Assembly: GCA_945878115.1 (NCBI GenBank)
Contig: CAMDVD010000006.1
Span: 27,838 to 91,837 of the forward strand
DNA from: Chitinophaga pinensis
GTDB lineage: Bacteria; Bacteroidota; Bacteroidia; Chitinophagales; Chitinophagaceae
Direction of reading: 5' to 3'
DNA length: 64,000 bases
The notes beneath the pieces are model-generated. The model was not told where the DNA came from. It searched no databases and worked only from the letters and a program-made list of their open reading frames with translations. Below, one piece after another: positions 8,112-14,858 of this stretch (position 1 is its first letter; each line of letters begins with the position of its first letter). Made by a program: the position numbers and the translations under genes.

Positions 8112-9440
8112 ATGCAATTTAAAAGGGACATTTTACCAGAGTTAATTAAATGGAAGAATTCAAAAGATCGAAAGCCATTATTACTTAAAGGTGCAAGACA
8201 GGTTGGAAAAACTTCCTTATTGAAGGAGTTTGGTAAAGACGCTTTTAAAGAAGTTGCTTATTTTAATTTCGAAGAAAATCCAGGTCTCAAACAATTTTTT
8301 GAAAATACCAAAGATGTAAAACGAATCATAAATAATTTATCGCTGGTGCATGGCAGTAGTATTCAAGCCCAAGACACTTTAATTATTTTTGATGAAATTC
8401 AAGAATGTAATCTAGCCCTCAACACTTTAAAATACTTTTGTGAAAATGCACCCGAATATGCGATTGCAAGTGCAGGTTCATTATTGGGGATTACACTCGG
8501 AAAAGAAGCATCGTTTCCTGTTGGTAAGGTTGATTTTATCGACATTTATCCATTGACGTTTATTGAATTTCTGAATGGTTTCGAACCTAAGCTCGCAGAA
8601 TATATGATGCATGCAAGCCATACTGAACCCATTCCAGATATCTTCTTTCATTCTCTTCTTGAAAAATTTAAAATGTATTTTATTTCAGGAGGAATGCCCG
8701 AGGCTGCGAGAAAACTAGTTGCGGAGAAAAGTGTTACATCCACACAACATATTTTGAAAACCATATTGACTGGTTATGCATTAGACTTTTCAATACATGC
8801 ACCTTCAAAAGATATTGCTCGAATTGGATATGTCTGGAATTCTATACCTTCTCATTTGGCTCGAGAAAATAAAAAATTTCTATATCAAACAGTGAAGCCA
8901 GGCGCCAAATCAAGAGAATATGAAGATGCTTTGCTATGGCTTATTCAAGCGGGTTTGATTTATAAAGTTAGTCGATGTGCTAAACCCAACTTACCCTTAT
9001 CTGCTTATGATGACTTATCTGCTTTTAAATTATATTTATTTGATATTGGATTGTTGCGCAATTTGGCTCAATTAGATCATGAAGTCATTAGCAATGGTAA
9101 TACATTATTTACAGAGTTTAAAGGTTCACTTAGTGAAAATTATATTCTGCAAAGTTTAATTTCTCAATTTGATAGTATACCCCGATACTGGACATCAGAA
9201 GGGAAGGCAGAAATAGATTTTATTCTTCAATATAAAAATATAATTATTCCGATTGAGGTAAAATCAGATGAAAATATACGAAGCAAGAGCATGACTTTTT
9301 ATCATCAAAAATATGACCCTAGCATTCGAATTCGGTTTTCATTACGGAACTTTTCATTCAAAGAAGGCTTGCTCAATATTCCTTTGTTTATGGCAGATCA
9401 AACAAAGAGGATATTGGAAAATGTATTAACAGAAATTTGA
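8112..9440 (+). CDS. AAA+ ATPase with DUF4143 domain
   Basis: The 442-residue protein has an N-terminal ATPase domain with Walker A (KGARQVGKTSLLKEF, residues about 25-39) and Walker B (TLIIFDEIQEC, about 93-103). The segment IASAGSLLGI follows as the sensor region. The C-terminal part, from about residue 200, is the DUF4143 module. It contains a nuclease-like PD-(D/E)xK core, EIDFILQY ... IIPIEVKSDE. Such proteins are common, often laterally transferred ATPases of unknown function in Bacteroidota and archaea. The protein is cytosolic and looks intact. It stands alone between unrelated genes, and its upstream DNA is an unusual 3 x 32-bp repeat. Confidence 0.88.
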   Translation: MQFKRDILPELIKWKNSKDRKPLLLKGARQVGKTSLLKEFGKDAFKEVAYFNFEENPGLKQFFENTKDVKRIINNLSLVHGSSIQAQDTLIIFDEIQECNLALNTLKYFCENAPEYAIASAGSLLGITLGKEASFPVGKVDFIDIYPLTFIEFLNGFEPKLAEYMMHASHTEPIPDIFFHSLLEKFKMYFISGGMPEAARKLVAEKSVTSTQHILKTILTGYALDFSIHAPSKDIARIGYVWNSIPSHLARENKKFLYQTVKPGAKSREYEDALLWLIQAGLIYKVSRCAKPNLPLSAYDDLSAFKLYLFDIGLLRNLAQLDHEVISNGNTLFTEFKGSLSENYILQSLISQFDSIPRYWTSEGKAEIDFILQYKNIIIPIEVKSDENIRSKSMTFYHQKYDPSIRIRFSLRNFSFKEGLLNIPLFMADQTKRILENVLTEI

Positions 9441-9479
9441 ACGAAAACAAAAAAGTTGTACCCGTAATTTCCTTTGTAA

Positions 9480-10826
9480 CTACTCTCTATCAAACTTTAA
9501 TCGAAGTCCCGATTCATCGCTACAAATTTGTCCATCATGGTATACCCTATTTCCATTCACAAAAGTACTGTTGATGGAAGAATGAAAAGTGTGTCCTTCA
9601 AATGGACTCCAAGCACATTTATATAAAATATTTTCTTTGTTTACGGTATAGGATTTTTTCATATCAATCAGCACACAATCAGCATAATAACCTTCGCGAA
9701 TATAACCTCGTTCAGCAACTTGAAAACATTCGGCCGGTGCGTGACAAGCTTTCTCTACTATTTTCTCCAAACTAATTCTTCCTTCGGCATACGCTTCTAA
9801 TAAAATCAATAAGCTATGTTGCACCAAAGGCACGCCAGCTGGAGCTTCTAGATAAAGCTTTTGCTTTTCTTCCCAAGTATGTGGCGCATGATCTGTGGCA
9901 ATAATATCCAAACGATCATCTAATAAAGCTTTCCATAAAGCTTCCTTATTTTCCTTTTCTTTTATGGCAGGATTGCATTTGATCAAATTACCATATTGCG
10001 CATAATCATCTGCTGTAAAATGCAAATGATGTACACAAACTTCCGCTGTTATTCTCTTTTCTTTTAAGGGAAATAAATTGGTAAACAATTGCAACTCTTT
10101 TTCTGTACTGATGTGCAAAATATGTAATCGAGTATTGTGTTTTTTTGCCAATTGAATTGCAGAAATGGAAGACTCATAACAGGCTTCTACATCACGTAGG
10201 ATCGGATGAAATCGAGCATGATTTATATCTATATTTTGTGCTTTTAATCGTTCTAAATTTTCGCGTATGATGCCTTCTTTTTCACAATGGGTAGCAATCA
10301 ATACTTCACTTTCTGCAAAGATGGTTTCGAGCGTAATAATATTATCCACCAACATATTACCCGTACTAGAACCCATGAATATTTTTAAGCCACAAATCTC
10401 TTTTTTGTGTTTATTTATTTGCAAAGCATCTTGGATATTATCGTTTGAAACCCCTAAAAAAAACGAATGATTCGCCAAAGAACCATGCGCTGCAATGGCA
10501 AATTTTTCTTCGAGCAATTGCAAATTCAACGTTGGTGGAATCACATTTGGCATTTCCATGAAACTGGTTACACCGCCTGCTACCGCTGCACGTGCTTCAG
10601 AAGCAATAGTTGCCTTATGGGTTAATCCTGGTTCTCTAAAATGCACTTGATCATCAATCAAACCGGGTATCAAATGCAGTCCTTCTCCATCGATTTCGAT
10701 AAAGCCGCCCGCTGGATTAATAGAGGCATCTATCTTTTCAAAGCGACCATTTTTTATCCAAACATCTTGTTGTTTGATATTGCCTTCATTGACAACTTGT
10801 ACATTCTTTATTAGGTAATTTTTCAT
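9480..10826 (-). CDS. pyrC: Dihydroorotase
   Basis: The enzyme cyclises N-carbamoyl-aspartate to dihydroorotate in pyrimidine synthesis. It is a 448-residue amidohydrolase barrel. The metal site block reads GLIDDQVHFREPG, with Gln in place of the first His of the usual HxH; I recall the same DDQVHFREPG block in other Bacteroidota dihydroorotases. The carbamylated lysine lies in GLKIFMGSSTGN. Other metal-binding blocks are ATHCEKE, LHILHISTEKE and IATDHAPHTWEEK. I chose the ATG at 10826 (MKNYLIKNVQVV) over the one at 10844, because a TACATTTG -7 element covers the upstream ATG. Confidence 0.92.
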   Translation of the reverse strand: MKNYLIKNVQVVNEGNIKQQDVWIKNGRFEKIDASINPAGGFIEIDGEGLHLIPGLIDDQVHFREPGLTHKATIASEARAAVAGGVTSFMEMPNVIPPTLNLQLLEEKFAIAAHGSLANHSFFLGVSNDNIQDALQINKHKKEICGLKIFMGSSTGNMLVDNIITLETIFAESEVLIATHCEKEGIIRENLERLKAQNIDINHARFHPILRDVEACYESSISAIQLAKKHNTRLHILHISTEKELQLFTNLFPLKEKRITAEVCVHHLHFTADDYAQYGNLIKCNPAIKEKENKEALWKALLDDRLDIIATDHAPHTWEEKQKLYLEAPAGVPLVQHSLLILLEAYAEGRISLEKIVEKACHAPAECFQVAERGYIREGYYADCVLIDMKKSYTVNKENILYKCAWSPFEGHTFHSSINSTFVNGNRVYHDGQICSDESGLRLKFDRE

Positions 10827-10841
10827 AGCTTGATTCTTTTG

Positions 10842-10849
10842 CAAATGTA
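10842..10849 (-). promoter_or_regulatory. Candidate -7 promoter element (TACATTTG) for pyrC
   Basis: The minus strand reads TACATTTG sixteen bases before the ATG at 10826. This leaves a short leader and decides between the two possible starts of pyrC. No clear -33 element was found. Confidence 0.4.
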
Positions 10850-10890
10850 ATTTGAATTAAATTTACGACTTATAAAAATAAGTAAACAAC

Positions 10891-12585
10891 ATGAAAAAAA
10901 TATTTCTGCTTGTAGCCCTTTCGATTGCTGCTATTAATTCTCATGCACAATCTGGTTTTATGAAAAGGAATGCAGATGATGCTTTTCTTATTGACAGATT
11001 AGACGTGCTTAGTGGTCGACTTTCCGATTCTTTATATACAACCTTACAAGGAATGCCTCGGAAAGATGTGGTACAGTTTGTAGAAAAATATTTAAGTGCA
11101 CATGAGTATTCTTTAACCGAAAATGAAAAGTACGATTTGAAACTTATCCTGTCCAAAAATGGAGAATGGACTATTAGTGGAGAAGGTGCTATTAACGCTA
11201 AAAAGCCCATCCGAGGTCAATTGTATGAAAAGAAACCAGACATGCTTAATATCCATAAAGATGAGTTTGACCTTATTATTAATCCAATTATTTATTATCA
11301 ACAAACAGCAGAGAAGGGGAATTTAAAAGAAATATTATTTGTGAATACGAAAGGTATAGAAGTGCGTGGAAATATTGGAAAACGAATTGGTTTTTATTCT
11401 ACCTTCACGGATAATCAAGAACGTGGACCTTTGAATCACCAGAATTATGTAGCACATTATAGTGCAGTTCCAGGTGGACCAACGTATTACAAAGATTTTA
11501 AAATTGGCAAACCAGGTATTGCGCAAGATTATTTAAACGCAACTGGTTATGTAGATTTGAATGTATACAAAAATAAAATCACAGCCGCTTATGGTCAAGA
11601 TCATTTTCAAATTGGTGATGGCTATCGAAGTTTATTCTTAAGTGATTTTGGCAGCAATTATACCTTTTTCAAATTGAATACTAGGTTTTGGAAATTCAAT
11701 TACCAAAATTTATACATGGAACTTACGCCACAATTTAAACGTGGTGGAGACAAATTATTAAGTAAGAAATATGCGACTATGCATCACTTGAGTATCAATG
11801 TGACTAAAAAATTAAATGTTGGTGTTTTTGAAAGCATCACCTTTGGTCGACAAAATTTTTATGATTTCTCCTACATTAATCCTGTTATTTTCTTGCGTAG
11901 TATGGAGCAAAAAAATGGTAGTCCTGACAATGCCATGTTGGGTTTAAATTTTAAAGCAAGCACCCCTTTTCATTCTGTAGTTTACGGACAAGTAATATTA
12001 GACGAATTTAAACTAGCAGAAATAAAAGCACGCAATGGTTGGTGGGGAAATAAGTACGGTATTCAATTAGGATGTAAGATTGCGGATCCATTCCGTATTA
12101 AAAATTTATTGGTGCAAGGAGAGATCAATATGGTAAGACCATTCACGTATACCTTCCGTGATTCGGTTGCCAATTACACGCATTATAATCAAGTGCTTGC
12201 TCATCCTTATGAAGCTAATTTTATTGAAGCGAACTTCATTGTGAGTTACAAACCATTCAAGAAAACATATATCACTTTCAAAACCTTCTATAATCGCCAT
12301 GGTAGAGATTCGGTAAATGCACCAAAAACCTACGGCGGTAATATTTTCACTTCGTATTCTAATCTAAAATCGAAATATGGCAATAGCCTATTACAAGGTT
12401 ATGTTTCGAAGGTTATGTATGGCAATTTAAATTTGTCTTACGAACTAAGAAATAGTTTATTCTTAGATTTTGGATTGACCTATAGATCGGAAAGTTCGAC
12501 AACCAAATCGAATCCTACTTTCAACAGTACACAAGTGTATACAGGTCTTCGTTTGAATGCGCTTCGTAGACAATATGATTATTAG
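10891..12585 (+). CDS. Wzi/RemB-like outer-membrane protein
   Basis: The 564-residue protein begins with a cleavable signal peptide (MKKIFLLVALSIAAINSHAQ). A short helical segment follows (LSDSLYTTLQGMPRKDVVQF), then a long beta-strand-rich region with a barrel look. Phrases such as YGQDHFQIGDGYRSLFLSDF and the NPVIFLRSMEQKNGSPDNAM segment resemble the capsule-assembly Wzi group and the Flavobacterium gliding-linked protein RemB. From this I infer an outer-membrane beta-barrel involved in surface polysaccharide or motility. The family call is from memory and moderately sure. It is divergent from pyrC with a 64-bp gap. Confidence 0.6.
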   Translation: MKKIFLLVALSIAAINSHAQSGFMKRNADDAFLIDRLDVLSGRLSDSLYTTLQGMPRKDVVQFVEKYLSAHEYSLTENEKYDLKLILSKNGEWTISGEGAINAKKPIRGQLYEKKPDMLNIHKDEFDLIINPIIYYQQTAEKGNLKEILFVNTKGIEVRGNIGKRIGFYSTFTDNQERGPLNHQNYVAHYSAVPGGPTYYKDFKIGKPGIAQDYLNATGYVDLNVYKNKITAAYGQDHFQIGDGYRSLFLSDFGSNYTFFKLNTRFWKFNYQNLYMELTPQFKRGGDKLLSKKYATMHHLSINVTKKLNVGVFESITFGRQNFYDFSYINPVIFLRSMEQKNGSPDNAMLGLNFKASTPFHSVVYGQVILDEFKLAEIKARNGWWGNKYGIQLGCKIADPFRIKNLLVQGEINMVRPFTYTFRDSVANYTHYNQVLAHPYEANFIEANFIVSYKPFKKTYITFKTFYNRHGRDSVNAPKTYGGNIFTSYSNLKSKYGNSLLQGYVSKVMYGNLNLSYELRNSLFLDFGLTYRSESSTTKSNPTFNSTQVYTGLRLNALRRQYDY

Positions 12586-12645
12586 GGAGGGAATAAAAAA
12601 TAAATACAAAACACTTAGTTAGAAAAAGATTTGTTAGGTGGATGT

Positions 12646-12726
12646 ATTGCGGCAACGATTGCAGTGGAAATCCTTTTTGCTGGCTTTGCAGCAAAAAGAT
12701 TGGAACGTAAAGCGTGCCTGCCGCCC
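12646..12726 (+). repeat. Modular hairpin repeat, copy B (81 bp)
   Basis: Frame ends ATTGCGGCAACGAT and GCCGCCC enclose a perfect 10-bp hairpin CTTTTTGCTG/CAGCAAAAAG. It lies between the convergent Wzi-like and ytxJ genes, and its GCCGCCC end directly abuts a second palindrome at 12727. A chance reading frame crosses it and is not a gene. Confidence 0.85.
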
Positions 12727-12767
12727 TACTGTAGCATTAATTTTTTTTCAAAAAATACGCTACAGTA
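12727..12767. repeat. TACTGTAGC/GCTACAGTA palindrome
   Basis: Perfect 9-bp inverted repeats (12727-12735 and 12759-12767) enclose an AT-only core with a T8 run and an A6 run. A degenerate second unit of the core and right arm follows at about 12779-12812. Its position between convergent genes, with T and A runs, fits a bidirectional terminator. The same palindrome occurs at 36038-36124 and 57340-57381. Confidence 0.65.
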
Positions 12768-12853
12768 TTACAATGTAACATTCATTTTTTTTCAAAAAAT
12801 ACATTTCGGTAGAACGCTCATTCTATTATACTATTATCAAAATAAACTGCTTA

Positions 12854-13183
12854 TTACTGTACTTGCTCTGTGAGCTCCGCCATATTTATTCCTGAATGAC
12901 TTTCATCATAAACGCATTCCCCATTTTTAATTAATAGCAATTGAGGCGATTCATGATGTACCTGAAAACGTTCGGCAATCAAATGAGAAATGTTTCGGAA
13001 TTTTAATAAATCCAAATAATAAAAATCTACAGAATCTGGTGCTGGCCCACGTTCCATACGTGCAAGCGCAACACTACTAATTGAACAGCGTGTACTGTGT
13101 TTGAAAATAACGATAGGCTTTGTGTGACTAGCAAGGGTTATATCATCCAATTGCTTTTCTTCCACCAAGGGCAACCAAGTCAT
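12854..13183 (-). CDS. ytxJ: Bacillithiol-system redox protein YtxJ
   Basis: The 109-residue protein has the YtxJ thioredoxin-like fold. A single redox cysteine is seen in VIFKHSTRCSISSVALARME, and downstream blocks DLLKFRNISHLIAERFQVHH and ESPQLLLIKNG are family marks. YtxJ proteins are proposed monothiol bacilliredoxins that remove bacillithiol from mixed disulfides, so the cell probably makes bacillithiol. The protein is cytosolic with no signal. Its ATG lies 12 bp after the stop of the 42-residue lipoprotein gene, so the two are likely co-transcribed. Confidence 0.9.
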   Translation of the reverse strand: MTWLPLVEEKQLDDITLASHTKPIVIFKHSTRCSISSVALARMERGPAPDSVDFYYLDLLKFRNISHLIAERFQVHHESPQLLLIKNGECVYDESHSGINMAELTEQVQ

Positions 13184-13195
13184 ATTGGTTTTTAA

Positions 13196-13324
13196 TTAAA
13201 GGCCCAAAAGCTTTTGAATAGAAATATGTTGCGGACAACCATACTTTTTCTTGGTAGCGCAGGAAGAGAAAACGGTTGCGCAAATAACTGCCACTAGGAA
13301 TATTTTATAAGTTGTTCTTTTCAT
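13196..13324 (-). CDS. 42-residue predicted lipoprotein
   Basis: This small frame reads MKRTTYKIFLVAVICATVFS then SCATKKKYGCPQHISIQKLL and ends GL. It is a complete lipoprotein signal with lipidated Cys in FSSCA, followed by a short mature peptide with one more Cys. It starts 40 bp from a good -7 element and ends 12 bp before ytxJ. The lipobox, the promoter and the tight spacing to ytxJ support a real gene. Its role is unknown. Very short Lys-rich lipoproteins of this kind are common in Bacteroidota and easily missed in annotation. Confidence 0.7.
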   Translation of the reverse strand: MKRTTYKIFLVAVICATVFSSCATKKKYGCPQHISIQKLLGL

Positions 13325-13347
13325 TCTTTTAATTATTTATTAGATTA

Positions 13348-13363
13348 TACCTTTGCAAATGTA
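13348..13363. promoter_or_regulatory. Back-to-back -7 elements in a near-palindrome
   Basis: The 16-mer TACCTTTGCAAATGTA holds a plus-strand TACCTTTG (13348-13355) pointing to the saccharopine dehydrogenase gene and a minus-strand TACATTTG (13363-13356) pointing to the lipoprotein-ytxJ pair. Both match TAnnTTTG. Overlap means the two promoters may compete for RNA polymerase. Confidence 0.45.
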
Positions 13364-13388
13364 CATTTTTTAATAAAAAAAACTATTA

Positions 13389-14711
13389 ATGACCAATATA
13401 TTAGTTTTCGGGGCTGGCAAATCATCCGCATATCTGATCAAGTATTTGTTAGAACACGCCACAAAATATTTTTGGCAAGTAACTGTGGCGGATGCAGATA
13501 TTAATTTAGCATTGAAACGTGTGGGTGATCATAATTTTGGAACAGCATGTCAACTCAATATTCACGAAGATGCCATTAGACGAAGAATGATTGGCAATGC
13601 AAATATTGTCATTTCTTTATTACCACCCGACTTGCATATAGTCGTTGCAAAGGATTGTATTTTACTCAAGAAACATTTAATCACTGCTTCTTATGTTTCG
13701 CCCGAAATAAGAGCACTACACGAAGAGGCAAGAGATGCCGGACTGATTTTCATGAATGAAATAGGTTTGGATCCTGGCATAGATCATATGAGTGCCATGA
13801 AAATAATTGATGAAGTAGAAAGATTAGGTGGCGATATCTATTCCTTTAAATCTTATTGTGGTGGATTGGTTGCTCCAGCCTGTGATACAAATCCTTGGCA
13901 TTATAAAATATCTTGGAACCCTAGAAATATTGTGCTTGCTGGCAAATCAGGTGCGCACTTTCTTCGGGATGGTATTGAAAAAACAATTGACTATTCTGCC
14001 TTATTCCATGAAATAGAAAAAGTAAAAGTTCCCGATTTTGGTTTTTTATCTGCTTATGCAAATCGTGATAGTTTGGGCTATCAAAATTTATATGGATTGC
14101 AACATGTGAAAACCATGCTGCGAGCCACCTTTAGACATGAAGCTTTTTGTATTGGATGGGATAGTATTGTGCATCTTGGATTAACCAATGAAACTGACCA
14201 GCACCAAGCTTATGTGATGACGTATAAAGATTGGTTCATGGCGGTGACTGCAAACATTAAAGGTTCAACACCGAAGGAACGTATAGAGCATGTTTCTAAA
14301 AATGCTAAACAATCTTTGGAGTTATTAGAATGGTTAGGCATTTATGAGAATGAAAAAATCAATCTGCCTTCGCCATCGTCTAGCGCCGATATTTTGTTGA
14401 AACGTATCGACGAAAAGTGGGCAATGTTACCAACTGATAGAGATATGATAGTGATGCACCATGAGTTTGAATACGGTCGTAAAAATATTGATGCAAAATT
14501 GTCGAGCACGCTTATTGTAGAAGGTGAAGACAAAACCTATACCGCCATGGCAAAGACGGTTGGTTTACCGATGGCAATTTTTGCAAAAAATTTATTGACT
14601 GGCAAAGTCAAAAATCAATATGGCGTCATGATTCCCATCTCTAAAAATATTTACAAGCCTATTCTGAAGGAACTGAGCACTTATGGTATTGAGTTTACGG
14701 AATTGGTGTAG
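13389..14711 (+). CDS. Saccharopine dehydrogenase family protein
   Basis: The 440-residue protein begins with a Rossmann NAD(P)-binding motif (ILVFGAGKSSAYLIKYLL). A saccharopine dehydrogenase C-terminal domain follows. Family blocks include VISLLPPDLHIVVAKDCILL, EIGLDPGIDHMSAMKIIDEV and FKSYCGGLVAPACDTNPWHY. Related enzymes in Bacteroidota are annotated as saccharopine dehydrogenases of lysine metabolism, and others of the fold act on carboxynorspermidine or homospermidine, so the substrate is not fixed. It is cytosolic. A TACCTTTG -7 element lies 33 bp before the ATG. Confidence 0.85.
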   Translation: MTNILVFGAGKSSAYLIKYLLEHATKYFWQVTVADADINLALKRVGDHNFGTACQLNIHEDAIRRRMIGNANIVISLLPPDLHIVVAKDCILLKKHLITASYVSPEIRALHEEARDAGLIFMNEIGLDPGIDHMSAMKIIDEVERLGGDIYSFKSYCGGLVAPACDTNPWHYKISWNPRNIVLAGKSGAHFLRDGIEKTIDYSALFHEIEKVKVPDFGFLSAYANRDSLGYQNLYGLQHVKTMLRATFRHEAFCIGWDSIVHLGLTNETDQHQAYVMTYKDWFMAVTANIKGSTPKERIEHVSKNAKQSLELLEWLGIYENEKINLPSPSSSADILLKRIDEKWAMLPTDRDMIVMHHEFEYGRKNIDAKLSSTLIVEGEDKTYTAMAKTVGLPMAIFAKNLLTGKVKNQYGVMIPISKNIYKPILKELSTYGIEFTELV

Positions 14712-14812
14712 GGGGATTGATAAGCATTCGATTGGAGAATTGGTTAGTTGATGAATAAAATTGAGACTGTAGTTTGAAGATTGGCAACAATCATTTGTTA
14801 TTTGCACTAAGG

Positions 14813-14820
14813 TAGATTTG
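14813..14820 (+). promoter_or_regulatory. Candidate -7 promoter element (TAGATTTG)
   Basis: TAGATTTG matches TAnnTTTG and lies 38 bp before the T9SS repeat protein ATG. A TTTG at 14794-14797 is 15 bp upstream, shorter than the usual spacer. Confidence 0.3.
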
Positions 14821-14858
14821 TAAGAAAAGTAATTATTTAATTTCGAAAAAGAATCAAC

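Noticed and set aside
12631..12873. 80-codon open frame
   Set aside because: It runs through modular repeat copy B and the adjacent palindrome; no start signal, composition or homology supports a protein.
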